NCBI RefSeq assembly: GCF_946480185.1
Contig: NZ_CAMLIG010000038.1
Location: 1 to 35,425, forward strand
DNA: 35,425 bases
Direction: 5' to 3'
Source of the DNA: an uncultured Pedobacter sp.
Lineage (GTDB): Bacteria > Bacteroidota > Bacteroidia > Sphingobacteriales > Sphingobacteriaceae
Shown here: in pieces, positions 24,219 to 32,836 of the stretch
How positions within the stretch are numbered: position 1 is the first letter of the stretch
Layout: every line of letters starts with the position of its first letter
Notes under the pieces: model-generated
What the model was told of the DNA's origin: nothing
The model's database searches: none
Seen by the model: the letters and a program-made list of their open reading frames with translations, nothing else
Translations under genes and position numbers: made by a program

Positions 24219-26402
24219 ATGTATAAAAAATACTTCTTAATCATTACGGTGGTTTTGTTTGCTTTTGTATCAATTGCAAATGCGATGACCAATCAGCACC
24301 GTAGCAAAAGAAATTCACTGACGGCAATTAGTGCAGATCCACCTGTGACCGTTAAAGACGATGGGTCAACTTATACCATGTCTAACGGTTACCTTACGGT
24401 AAAAGTAAATAAAAGAAGCGGTGATTTGGTCTCTGTGAAAACATCCAAAAGTGTTACGCCAAATATGGAGTTGATGGGCTATGTTTCTGGCCACCATGCC
24501 GGTTATTGGGAGCAAAGTCCCGCTCTTGCAGCCCGCGAGGTTTCGAGTATCACTATTGATCCCGCTACTGTTAATGGCGACCGAGCTGAAGTATCTGTTA
24601 AAGGTTTTGCTGATGGAAAATCCATTCTTGGGAAAAACCCAAGCGCTGCAGGTCAAGAAGGCGGATTAATTGCAGATCTAGAAATCCGTTATACGTTGGA
24701 ACGTGGCGCTCATGGACTTTATACTTATGCTATTTTCACTCATCAAGATACCTATCCTGCAGGTTCTGTTGGAGAATCAAGATTTGGCTTTAAGCTGAAT
24801 GGCTCTGTTTTTAATTGGATGTCTATTGATGACCAGCGAAATGCTTTGATGCCAACTGGTAAAGATTGGGATGCTGCCACGGACCTCAATATGAAAGAAT
24901 CCCGTAGGCTTACCACGGGCATCTATAAGGGTAAAGCTGAGCATAAATATGATTATTCAGCTAAGCAGTCTCAGATTCCAGCTTATGGTTGGTCATCTAC
25001 CTCTCAAAAAGTTGGATTGTATATCATTAATCCATCTTTCGAATACCTCTCAAGCGGACCAAATCATTTTGAACTTACCGGTCATATAGATGATGGCGAC
25101 GGCGGAGACCCTACGCTTTTAAACTATTGGCGTGGTACACATTATGGTGGAAGCATACTCCCTTTTGCCGCAAACGAGTATTGGACAAAAGTTGTTGGTC
25201 CCATGTTTATTTATGTTCCTACAGGTAATGATCCTAAAACGCTTTTTGTAAATGCGAAAAAACAAGCTAAGGTAGAGCAAGATCGCTGGCCTTATTCATG
25301 GGTTAAGGGTGTTGATTATCCCTCATCTACGGAACGGGCAACGGTTAAAGGCCGTATGAAGCTAGTTGATTCACAAGCAACAAGTACTAAGTTTTCGAAT
25401 TTATTGGTGGGTTTGTCTTTTCCAGATGAACCAGAAAAGCCTCGTCCACAGCGTCCGTTACGAAATGATTCGTTGGAAAGAAAACCGGCGCAAGCCCCAC
25501 CTCAACCTGAACTTAAACCTAAATCGGCTGATACTCCGGCGCTGTTGCCTAACGGTCAGCGAGCCAATCGTGGTACTTATTTACCACCAAGACCGGCAGG
25601 AGCTCGCTTTGCTGGATTTAACTTTCAGCCAGCTATGAATTGGCAGAACGACGCCAAACATTATCAATTTTGGACTCAAGGTAATTCCGATGGTAGTTTT
25701 ACCATTCCGAATGTACGTCCTGGTACCTATCAGCTTCACGCGATAGCAGATGGAGTGCTCGGCGCTTACGATGCTACGGCAACAGTAACGATCACACCCG
25801 GGCAGAAACTGGATCTCGGCTCCATTGAATGGCTACCTACACGTTATGGTCAGGAGATTTTCCAAATCGGTGTTCCGAATCGTTCGGCCAAAGAATTTTA
25901 TAAAGGCGATGACCATTGGCATTGGGGAATGTATATAGCATACGCGAAATTTTTTCCAAATGATGTGAATTTTACGGTAGGGAAATCTGATCCTGCTAAA
26001 GACTGGTACATTTATCAAGTTCCTCATGATATCGACTTTAAACCAGATGGAAGAGATCAAGGCAGGGCAACACCATGGACGATAAATTTTATGATGCCGG
26101 CAAATGCGCCAACCTCGGGCAAAGCCACCTTGCGATTCGGGATTTCGGGTTCAAGTACACGCTCGTTAGGCATCTCAATTAATGGTAAAGAGGTGGGACC
26201 GTTCACAGATATTAGCGGAGGTGGAGCAAGCATGATCCGCGATGGCATTGAAGGTACTTGGGTAGAACGCGACTTTAACTTTGATGCTTCTTTGCTCAAA
26301 CCCGGTAAAAACACTATCGTTTTAACGGTACCTGCTGGTGGAGTTGCTAATGGGATATGTTATGATGTGATACGTTTGGAGGTTGCTAAGGGTAAGCCTT
26401 AA
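24219..26402 (+). CDS. Secreted rhamnogalacturonan endolyase, PL4 family
   Basis: This 727-residue exported enzyme should cleave the rhamnogalacturonan-I backbone of pectin by beta-elimination. A signal peptide (KYFLIITVVLFAFVSIANAM) is followed by a beta-sandwich catalytic domain to about residue 370 (YTMSNGYLTVKVNKRSGDLV; FTHQDTYPAGSVGESRFGFK). Next comes a fibronectin-like domain (about 370-540) and a CBM-like domain (about 550-727) ending in PAGGVANGICYDVIRLEV. That three-domain order is standard for PL4. The fibronectin-like part carries an unusual proline-rich insertion (EPEKPRPQRPLRNDSLERK onward, about residues 407-460). With the arabinose operon downstream, it points to pectin use. 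Confidence 0.87.
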   Translation: MYKKYFLIITVVLFAFVSIANAMTNQHRSKRNSLTAISADPPVTVKDDGSTYTMSNGYLTVKVNKRSGDLVSVKTSKSVTPNMELMGYVSGHHAGYWEQSPALAAREVSSITIDPATVNGDRAEVSVKGFADGKSILGKNPSAAGQEGGLIADLEIRYTLERGAHGLYTYAIFTHQDTYPAGSVGESRFGFKLNGSVFNWMSIDDQRNALMPTGKDWDAATDLNMKESRRLTTGIYKGKAEHKYDYSAKQSQIPAYGWSSTSQKVGLYIINPSFEYLSSGPNHFELTGHIDDGDGGDPTLLNYWRGTHYGGSILPFAANEYWTKVVGPMFIYVPTGNDPKTLFVNAKKQAKVEQDRWPYSWVKGVDYPSSTERATVKGRMKLVDSQATSTKFSNLLVGLSFPDEPEKPRPQRPLRNDSLERKPAQAPPQPELKPKSADTPALLPNGQRANRGTYLPPRPAGARFAGFNFQPAMNWQNDAKHYQFWTQGNSDGSFTIPNVRPGTYQLHAIADGVLGAYDATATVTITPGQKLDLGSIEWLPTRYGQEIFQIGVPNRSAKEFYKGDDHWHWGMYIAYAKFFPNDVNFTVGKSDPAKDWYIYQVPHDIDFKPDGRDQGRATPWTINFMMPANAPTSGKATLRFGISGSSTRSLGISINGKEVGPFTDISGGGASMIRDGIEGTWVERDFNFDASLLKPGKNTIVLTVPAGGVANGICYDVIRLEVAKGKP

Positions 26403-26438
26403 AGTTTTTGGGATATTGCGAAAATTCTAAAATCCAAC

Positions 26439-26966
26439 TTAATTAAAAAATCCCATGGTTTTGTGCGGTTTTTTTCTTTTGAAGTGGGTCATTTTTAAAT
26501 GATCGCTACCAGAAATGATACTGATATTCCCATCGGCTTCCAGCATGGCCAATTTTACATCCTTAAATTTTTCTACGCCATGTTCCCTCATTGCTTCACT
26601 GAGCTCATCATCAGAAATATCCAGATTGCTCAATTTGTTAAAATCCAGTTTTCCATTATGGATCAGTATCTCGGGCTTTTCATTGATTAAAGCTTTAAAT
26701 CTTGGGCTTTTAAAAAGTAATTTCTTAAATATAAAATTCATTAAAAAAAGTACACTAGCCGCAATTATTCCGCCTAATAAACTTGTGTCAGGGCCTACCA
26801 TCGCATTTTGAACAGAATTGCTGATCAATAAAATGAGTACAATGTCAAAAGTGTTTAATTGCGAAAGTTGCTTTTTGCCCGTAATTCTAATGGCAACTAA
26901 AATAAAAATGTAAACAGATACACTTCTTAAAACAATATCTAAAAATCCGGCGGTGTGAAACATCAA
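26439..26966 (-). CDS. DUF421 (YetF-like) membrane protein
   Basis: This 175-residue protein matches the DUF421 family. It has an N-terminal membrane part (VSVYIFILVAIRITGKKQLSQ; then a second and third hydrophobic stretch) and a C-terminal domain with EKPEILIHNGKLDFNKL. The motif RITGKKQLSQLNTFDIVLIL is typical. The role of the family is not established; it has been linked to stress and envelope functions in spore-formers. It is convergent with the PL4 gene. Confidence 0.85.
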   Translation of the reverse strand: MMFHTAGFLDIVLRSVSVYIFILVAIRITGKKQLSQLNTFDIVLILLISNSVQNAMVGPDTSLLGGIIAASVLFLMNFIFKKLLFKSPRFKALINEKPEILIHNGKLDFNKLSNLDISDDELSEAMREHGVEKFKDVKLAMLEADGNISIISGSDHLKMTHFKRKKPHKTMGFFN

Positions 26967-27120
26967 TTTAAATTTAATACCCTCTAATTTAAAATTTTAA
27001 AAGGATATTGATTGGGATTTTTTGTGTACTTGAATAAATATAATTTAAGTCAAGAACACCTCAGCCGGAATTCCCAATTTTGACTAACCGGTACTGGTTT
27101 CTCATGATATTAATCACTAC

Positions 27121-27288
27121 TCAATCATCACCAACTAAACTGGCGCTTTTATCAACAGTCCTTAATTCTTCGAAACTTTTGAAGTCTGTATTCAAAAATT
27201 CATAATACCACTCGAACAAAGCATTTTTTACTTTCAGATACTCTTGCGAATATGCGAGTAAAATTTTTCGATTGATAATATTAAATAT
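27121..27288 (-). pseudogene. Possible C-terminal gene fragment without a start codon
   Basis: On the minus strand about 55 codons stay open to the TGA at 27121-27123, reading KILLAYSQEYLKVKNALFEW then YYEFLNTDFKSFEELRTVDK. It has a protein-like composition, but there is no start codon and an upstream stop. I do not recognise it; it may be the tail of a lost transposase or other gene. Confidence 0.3.
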
Positions 27289-27293
27289 TTATA

Positions 27294-27310
27294 GTTTACT
27301 TATAGTAAAC
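27294..27310. promoter_or_regulatory. Short palindrome GTTTAC-TTATA-GTAAAC
   Basis: GTTTAC (27294-27299) and GTAAAC (27305-27310) pair perfectly around TTATA, a size that suits an operator. It lies more than 300 bases from the nearest gene start, so the assignment is weak. Confidence 0.25.
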
Positions 27311-27423
27311 AAAAGCAGAAAGTTTCTATTAGGAAACAAATATTGGTGGTAAAATGAGATCTGCAATAGGTTAGATTTGCAGTTTGTTACTCCCAATTTG
27401 CTGGTGCGAGATTAATATTGTTA

Positions 27424-27556
27424 TTTAAGAAAGATTTATCTTCTTTACGTCATGTCGAGGATACGAGACATCTCACAAGTAAGGTCCGGATATAGCATTT
27501 AACACCTATTTGTGAGATGTCTCACTATCGTTCGACATGACGGATTTTCTTAATTT
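27424..27556. repeat. Large palindromic intergenic repeat (REP/MITE-like)
   Basis: CGTCATGTCGA (from 27448) and GAGACATCTCACAA have near-perfect inverted partners TTGTGAGATGTCTC and TCGACATGACG (to 27542). TTAAGAAA and TTTTCTTAA extend the palindrome outward. GTCATG-headed repeats of this kind are common between Bacteroidota genes; a related unit is at 29168-29195. Confidence 0.7.
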
Positions 27557-27595
27557 AAAGGTGTTGAGTTCTTGTTTTTCGTAATTCGTGAAACT

Positions 27596-27629
27596 AAAAA
27601 AGCTCCCCAATTCAACATCGAGGAGCTTT
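27596..27629 (-). terminator. Rho-independent terminator of the araBDA operon
   Basis: On the minus strand AAAGCTCC, a 15-base loop region and GGAGCTTT form a stem followed by TTTTT. It starts about 20 bases after the araA stop codon and ends the operon. Confidence 0.85.
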
Positions 27630-27649
27630 CCGTACAAAAGAATAAATCC

Positions 27650-29140
27650 TTATTTATAAGCTATTTCACTCCATTTCAGTTCTTTTTCAAACTGGTTAAT
27701 TTCGGTTTTAGCATCAATAGTAACCAATTCAATTCCTGCCATTTTAGCGAAATCTCTGAAATAAGCAGTGGTTAAGCTTTGGCTGTAAACTGTATGGTGA
27801 GCTCCTCCGGCATAAATCCACGCGGTGCAGGCCGTGTTCATATCCGGAAGCGGTTTCCAAAGTACACGGGCAACCGGTAATTTTGGTAATTCGTTTTCTA
27901 TTTCTACAGCTTCCACTTCGTTAACAATTAAACGGAAACGGTTGCCCATATCAATTAAAGAAGCATTTAACGCATTTCCGCCTGCAACGTTAAATACCAA
28001 ACGGGCTGGGTCAGCTTTGCCACCGATTCCTAATTCATGAACTTCTAAACTTGGCTTTCCTTTAGCTAAAGAAGCATCAATCTCTAACATGTGCGATCCT
28101 AAAACCATCGGGTTTTTTGGGTCGAAATGGTAAGTGTAATCTTCCATAAAGGCTGTTCCGCCTTCTAAACCAGTTGCCATAACTTTACAGGCTCTTAGTA
28201 AAGCTGCGGTTTTCCAGTCGCCTTCGCCGGCGAAACCAAAACCTTGTTGCATTAAGCGTTGTGAAGCGATACCCGGTAACTGGATCATGCCATGTAAATC
28301 TTCAAAAGTATCGGTGAAACCTTTAAAGCCACCGTCGGTTAAAAATTTCTTTAAGCCCAACTCAATTCTTGCGGCTTCAACAACCGATTCTCTTTTTGCA
28401 CCGCCGGCCAATAATTCGGTAGCCAAAGTGTAGCTTTCTTCGTATTCTTTTACTAAAGCGTCAACATCTGCTTGTGGAATGGCATTGATAATCGCTACCA
28501 CATCGCCCACACCGTAAGTGTTTACAGAGAAACCGAATTTCAATTCGGCTTCTACTTTATCTCCTTCTGTAACGGCAACAAAGCGCATATTATCGCCAAT
28601 ACGCGCAAATTTAGCACCTTGCAAATCGTTCCAGCCTGCGGCTGCCCTGGTCCAAACGTTGATTTCTTCCAGAACTTTTTCATCTTGCCAAAAGCCTACT
28701 ACAACTTTTCTTTCGATGCGCATGCGGGAAACCATGAAACCGAATTCTCTATCGCCGTGTGCGCTTTGGTTCAAGTTCATAAAGTCCATATCAATGGTGC
28801 TCCAAGGAATATCGCGGTTGAATTGCGTATGTAAATGCAACATTGGTTTTTTAAGGATACTTAAACCTCTGATCCACATTTTAGCGGGAGAAAAGGTGTG
28901 CATCCAAGTAATAATTCCGATACAGTTTTCGGCTACGTTCGCCTGCGCAATGGTATCGTAAATTTCTTCTGATGATTTTAAGATGGGCTTAAAAATAACT
29001 TTTACAGGAATGCTTGGTGCTCCGTCTAAAAATTGAGCTACTTCTTGCGAGTGTTTAGCCACTTGTTTTAAGGTTTCGTCTCCGTAAAGGTTTTGTGTGC
29101 CGGTTAAAAACCAAACTTCTAAATGTTTTAAAGTGTTCAT
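27650..29140 (-). CDS. araA: L-arabinose isomerase
   Basis: AraA interconverts L-arabinose and L-ribulose in the cytoplasm, the first step of arabinose breakdown. The protein has the expected length (496) and family motifs: [20 protein letters not shown] at the N-terminus, the metal and active-site regions around [20 protein letters not shown] and MEDYTYHF, and the C-terminal [14 protein letters not shown] with paired histidines. It is the last gene of the regulator-araB-araD-araA operon and is followed by a strong terminator. A 69-base gap with a repeat separates it from araD, so its expression may be adjusted separately. Confidence 0.97.
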   Translation of the reverse strand: MNTLKHLEVWFLTGTQNLYGDETLKQVAKHSQEVAQFLDGAPSIPVKVIFKPILKSSEEIYDTIAQANVAENCIGIITWMHTFSPAKMWIRGLSILKKPMLHLHTQFNRDIPWSTIDMDFMNLNQSAHGDREFGFMVSRMRIERKVVVGFWQDEKVLEEINVWTRAAAGWNDLQGAKFARIGDNMRFVAVTEGDKVEAELKFGFSVNTYGVGDVVAIINAIPQADVDALVKEYEESYTLATELLAGGAKRESVVEAARIELGLKKFLTDGGFKGFTDTFEDLHGMIQLPGIASQRLMQQGFGFAGEGDWKTAALLRACKVMATGLEGGTAFMEDYTYHFDPKNPMVLGSHMLEIDASLAKGKPSLEVHELGIGGKADPARLVFNVAGGNALNASLIDMGNRFRLIVNEVEAVEIENELPKLPVARVLWKPLPDMNTACTAWIYAGGAHHTVYSQSLTTAYFRDFAKMAGIELVTIDAKTEINQFEKELKWSEIAYK

Positions 29141-29167
29141 TGTTATGATGTTTTAATTATTTCGTTT

Positions 29168-29215
29168 GTCATGCTGAGCGGAGTCGAAGCATCGCCCAGT
29201 AGGAGTGAACTACTG
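29168..29215. repeat. GTCATGCTGAGC-type repeat and hairpin between araD and araA
   Basis: GTCATGCTGAGCGGAGTCGA (29168-29187), then AGCATC, is a widespread Bacteroidota intergenic repeat. It runs into a small hairpin, CAGTAG (29197-29202) with CTACTG (29210-29215), which includes the araD stop codon. In the transcript this lies between araD and araA and could affect message stability. Confidence 0.55.
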
Positions 29216-29905
29216 CCCGTAATAAGCGCCTGCTCCGTGTTTTCTTTCGTAATGCTTTTGAATTAGGGAATCTTTCATCCGGCTCACATTGCCTTCAATT
29301 TGCTCGGTATATAAAGCCATTTGCGCTACAGATTCTAAAACAGCGCTATTATAAACGGCTTTTGCAGCGTTTTTTCCCCAAGTAAAAGGAGCGTGGCTGC
29401 CTACCAAAATCATTTCCACTTCTTTATAGCTCAAACCTTTTTCTTTTAAATGATTGATGATTTGGAAGCCAGTTTCGTATTCGTAGTTGCCTTTAATCAT
29501 GCTGTCGTCCATTGGCGGAGCGCAGGGAATATCAACCGTCAAATGGTCGCCATGCGTAGTTCCGTAAATTGGAATAGCTCTTAAGCTTTGTGCCCAAGCG
29601 GTTCCGTAAGTGCTGTGTGTATGCACAACACCTGCAATGCTGTCCCACTGTTTGTATAAAACCGCATGTGTTTTAGTATCTGATGATGGGCGTAAATTTC
29701 CCTCCACGGTGTTTCCATCAAAATCAACAATCACCATTTTTTCTGGCGATAAATCTTCATAAGGCACACCGCTGGGTTTAATAGCGAAAACACCTTCATT
29801 TCTGTCTGCCGCACTTACGTTGCCGAAGGTAAACAGCACTAAACCTAATTTGGGCAATTGCATGTTGGCTTCGTAAGCTTCTTCTCTGATGTTTTTATAA
29901 TTCAT
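29210..29905 (-). CDS. araD: L-ribulose-5-phosphate 4-epimerase
   Basis: AraD converts L-ribulose 5-phosphate to D-xylulose 5-phosphate, the last step before the pentose phosphate pathway. This class II aldolase-type zinc enzyme has 231 residues, the normal length. Visible motifs are FGNVSAADRNEGVFAIKPSG, SDTKTHAVLYKQW, the zinc-binding HTHSTYGTAWAQ, and TTHGDHLTVDIPCAPP, with the last zinc histidine in VGSHAPFTWG. The start lies three bases after the araB stop, so translation is coupled. Confidence 0.97.
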   Translation of the reverse strand: MNYKNIREEAYEANMQLPKLGLVLFTFGNVSAADRNEGVFAIKPSGVPYEDLSPEKMVIVDFDGNTVEGNLRPSSDTKTHAVLYKQWDSIAGVVHTHSTYGTAWAQSLRAIPIYGTTHGDHLTVDIPCAPPMDDSMIKGNYEYETGFQIINHLKEKGLSYKEVEMILVGSHAPFTWGKNAAKAVYNSAVLESVAQMALYTEQIEGNVSRMKDSLIQKHYERKHGAGAYYGQ

Positions 29906-29908
29906 GAC

Positions 29909-31582
29909 TTATTTTTTGAAAGTTAAAGACTCTTCGATGAAATCGCCTGCTTTAATATAAGTTTGGTATCGCTTTGCGTAAATTTTCGCTTTATCGGCAT
30001 TTGGATGATACTCGGCATCAAAACCCCGTCCCATAGCTTCCATCGCATCTTCAACTTTCGGATAAATACCTGCAACCGTTGCGGCAAACATGGCAGCACC
30101 AATGGCGCAAGTTTGTTCTGATTTATGGATTTTGATAGGCATATCCATTACATCTGCCATCATTTGCATAATGTAAGGGGATTTTTTTGCAACGCCACCT
30201 AAACCAATTAAACCTTCTACTTTTACACCTTGGTTCACAAATTGGTCGACAATCTTTTTTGCACCAAAACAGGTGGCTTCTACCAAAGCTTTAAACATTT
30301 TAACGGCATCGCTTCCTAAATCTAATCCAAAAAAAGCACCTTTTAACAGTTGGTTGGCGTTTGGTGTTCTTCTGCCGTTTAACCAGTCAATAGCAAATTC
30401 GTCTTTTTCGGAAAGGCTTAGTTCGTTTGCTTTTTTGCTGAGGATAGGAATAAGGTTGTCTTCAATTTGTGAAATTAAAGCTTCGGTTTCTGGTGTTTGG
30501 TTTTCTGCCAAGATGTTCTTGATTGGCCATAACAACAGGTTTTTATACCAAGCATAGGCATCACCAAAAGCAGATTGACCAGCCTCTAAGCCTGCCATCC
30601 CGGGAATAACGGAACCGTTTACCTGTCCGCAGATGCCAGCAACCAGTTTGCCGTCCATGTCTTTGTTTGGTGCAACCAAAATATCGCAGGTTGAAGTTCC
30701 CATTACTTTACTCAAATAATAAGGTTCAATTTGACCACCTACCGCACCAAAATGTGCGTCAAATGCCCCAACACCAATTGCTACATCTGTTGTTAAACCT
30801 AGTTTTTGTGCCCATTCGGCGGATAGATTGCCAACTTTTTGATCAGCAGTATAAGTTTCCTGAAAAAGTTTATCTCTAAAACCTGCCAAAACTGGATCTA
30901 AAGCAGTGAAGAAATCTTCTGGTGGCAAACCGCCAAATTCTTCTGCCCAGAGCGCTTTATGTCCGGCAGCGCAACGGCTAGCTTTAATGTCTTTTGCGTT
31001 TGTTCCACCGGTTAACAAAAATGGCAACCAATCGCATTGTTCTACCCAAGCGTAAGTGTTGGATGCAACTTTTTTATCTACTCTTAAAATATGGAGAAAC
31101 TTTGCCCAAAACCATTCTGATGAATAAATTCCGCCACAATATTTTAAGTAATTAACCGGAAATTTGGTGGCGTGTTGGTTGATTTCTGACGCTTCGGATG
31201 TACCGGTATGGTCTTTCCAAAGCACAAACATGGCATTTGGATTTTCGGCAAACTCTGGCAACAATGCCAAAGGAACACCGTTTTCGTTTACCGCTACTGG
31301 TGTAGAACCAGTGGTGTCGATGGAGATTGCAGCAATATTTTGAGCAACATTGGCATCAGCTTTTGCAATTGCCTGTTTAATGGTTTCGGTTATGCCTTCA
31401 ACGTAATCAAGCGGATGTTGCCTAAACTGACTTTGTGATGCATCACAGTATTTTCCGGCTTTCCAGCGAGGATAATAAAATACTGCCGATGAGATTTCAT
31501 TACCATTTGCGGTATCAACAATCACCGAGCGGACAGAATCTGTTCCGTAATCTACACCGATAACATAGGTTTGTTTTGCCAT
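29909..31582 (-). CDS. araB: Ribulokinase
   Basis: AraB phosphorylates L-ribulose with ATP to L-ribulose 5-phosphate. The 557-residue protein belongs to the FGGY carbohydrate kinase family. The N-terminal phosphate loop is YVIGVDYGTDSVRSVIVDT, and AISIDTTGSTPVAVNENG follows. The C-terminal FGGY part includes GLIGLGGVAKKSPYIMQMMA and CAIGAAMFAA. It begins 12 bases after the regulator gene and is followed by araD after three bases, so the operon is tightly packed. Confidence 0.96.
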   Translation of the reverse strand: MAKQTYVIGVDYGTDSVRSVIVDTANGNEISSAVFYYPRWKAGKYCDASQSQFRQHPLDYVEGITETIKQAIAKADANVAQNIAAISIDTTGSTPVAVNENGVPLALLPEFAENPNAMFVLWKDHTGTSEASEINQHATKFPVNYLKYCGGIYSSEWFWAKFLHILRVDKKVASNTYAWVEQCDWLPFLLTGGTNAKDIKASRCAAGHKALWAEEFGGLPPEDFFTALDPVLAGFRDKLFQETYTADQKVGNLSAEWAQKLGLTTDVAIGVGAFDAHFGAVGGQIEPYYLSKVMGTSTCDILVAPNKDMDGKLVAGICGQVNGSVIPGMAGLEAGQSAFGDAYAWYKNLLLWPIKNILAENQTPETEALISQIEDNLIPILSKKANELSLSEKDEFAIDWLNGRRTPNANQLLKGAFFGLDLGSDAVKMFKALVEATCFGAKKIVDQFVNQGVKVEGLIGLGGVAKKSPYIMQMMADVMDMPIKIHKSEQTCAIGAAMFAATVAGIYPKVEDAMEAMGRGFDAEYHPNADKAKIYAKRYQTYIKAGDFIEESLTFKK

Positions 31583-31594
31583 TTTGTTAGAATA

Positions 31595-32290
31595 TTATAG
31601 CTGACTGTAGGCCAGATTTAAAAGAATGTTAAAATTATAGTGGTTGGTCTTTTTATCTAATTGGTAATAGAAAGCACCTTTTTTTGAGCTTAATTTGTCC
31701 TTTTCGTTAAGCTTTTCCAATAATTTGCTTCCCAAAAGTTTCCGGCTAAAGTTTCTTTTGTCAAAACTTGCTTCAAATACTTCTTCATAAAGTTGCTGTA
31801 TTTGTGGAATGGTGAATTTGTCTGCCAAAAGCTCAAATAAAATAGGTTGTAAAGCCGCTTTTTTCTTGAGGTAATCTCTGCCTGCAGCAATCATTTCTGT
31901 ATGGTCAAAAATTAAGTTTGGAATTTCGTCGATTTTAAACCAGTGCGCTTCATAAGCATGGTTTAATTGCGCCTCAAACTTGGTTACATCAATTAAACTG
32001 GAATAAACTATACTTATGGTGCGTTCTGCAGGGTCTCTATCAGCTTTGCTAAAGGTTTTTATCTGTTCCATAAAAATACCTTCTAAACCTGTAAGTTCCT
32101 TTAGTACCCTGGCAGCAGCCTCATCGGCAGATTCTTCCCCTTGTAAAAATCCGCCCATTAAACTCCATTCATTTTGGTACGGTTCCAGTTTTCTTTTAAT
32201 TAGTAATACCTTAAGTGTTTGGTTTTCGAAACCGAAAATCAAACAATCTACCGCTACTAATGGCCGTATATATTTTGAGGGTTGGGGCAT
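31595..32290 (-). CDS. araR: Nudix-like transcriptional regulator of arabinose genes (AraR/NrtR family)
   Basis: This 231-residue protein combines an N-terminal Nudix domain with a C-terminal winged helix (about residues 150-231, NFSRKLLGSKLLEKLNEKDK), the layout of the NrtR family. The Nudix box is degenerate: it reads GFLQGEESADEAAARVLKEL and TGL, so the RE pair is RV and the EE pair is EL. Two of the glutamates needed for hydrolysis are missing. This fits a ligand sensor, as known for Bacteroides AraR, which binds L-arabinose and represses arabinose genes. It is the first gene of the operon, so autoregulation is expected. Confidence 0.88.
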   Translation of the reverse strand: MPQPSKYIRPLVAVDCLIFGFENQTLKVLLIKRKLEPYQNEWSLMGGFLQGEESADEAAARVLKELTGLEGIFMEQIKTFSKADRDPAERTISIVYSSLIDVTKFEAQLNHAYEAHWFKIDEIPNLIFDHTEMIAAGRDYLKKKAALQPILFELLADKFTIPQIQQLYEEVFEASFDKRNFSRKLLGSKLLEKLNEKDKLSSKKGAFYYQLDKKTNHYNFNILLNLAYSQL

Positions 32291-32571
32291 AATATAAAAT
32301 TGGTTTGGTAAATGTAAGTGTTAATGTGACAATTAAAAAATAATTGAAAGTTTTTTTTGGAAAATTACGATTGCTTTAAGCTTTTTCGCTTTAATTAAGG
32401 AAAGGTGCTGTTTGATTTACGTACCAGTTGCGAGTTTTTTTTAAGTTCTTTTTAGCTAAAATAACTGTATATGGATACTTGAAAGAAAAAAGTTGCTATA
32501 TTTATTTTTGAGCCGAGCTATTCAAAGCTAAAAATCTTTTTTTCTTAAATCTAATCAAATTTTCTGATTAT
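32291..32571. other. Non-coding region upstream of the arabinose operon
   Basis: This AT-rich stretch should contain the minus-strand promoter and operator of the araR-araBDA operon. On the minus strand TACATTTA near 32308-32315 resembles a -7 box, but I cannot name an operator with confidence. I see no gene. Confidence 0.4.
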
Positions 32572-32624
32572 AAGTCCACCTAAAGTCCACCCTAAGTCCG
32601 ACTTTACTGCACCATTAGTCTACG
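32572..32624. repeat. 11-bp phased direct repeats (AAGTCCACC units)
   Basis: AAGTCCACC starts at 32572 and 32583 and AAGTCCGAC at 32594, each exactly 11 bases apart. Looser matches TACTGCACC (32605) and TAGTCTACG (32616) continue the same spacing. One unit per helical turn suggests stacked protein binding or the remains of a longer repeat. Confidence 0.5.
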
Positions 32625-32780
32625 TCTTCTTCGGTACTTCTCCGTGACTTGTTCCGGATTTCCTTAGGTGCCAAGCGAAGATGGGACGAAGATGGTAAGG
32701 AGGAATCATGGTTTGTTCAAAAGTCTCATGGTTAGTTTATTATTTAAAATAAATATTAAATTGCGTTACAGATATGAAAT

Positions 32781-32810
32781 ATATGCGCTGCTGGATAGCG
32801 CATATTTTTT
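32781..32810 (+). terminator. Strong terminator without an obvious gene before it
   Basis: ATATGCGCT (32781-32789) and AGCGCATAT (32797-32805) form a perfect 9-bp stem followed by TTTTTT on the + strand. No convincing + strand gene lies between 32291 and this point, so it may end a small RNA or insulate the lipoprotein gene that follows. Confidence 0.75.
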
Positions 32811-32836
32811 AGTTGTAAGCCATTTAACCCGACCGA

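Noticed and set aside
28472..28961. Frames of 120 and 147 codons opposite araA
   Set aside because: They are antisense to a clear araA gene and have no recognisable features.
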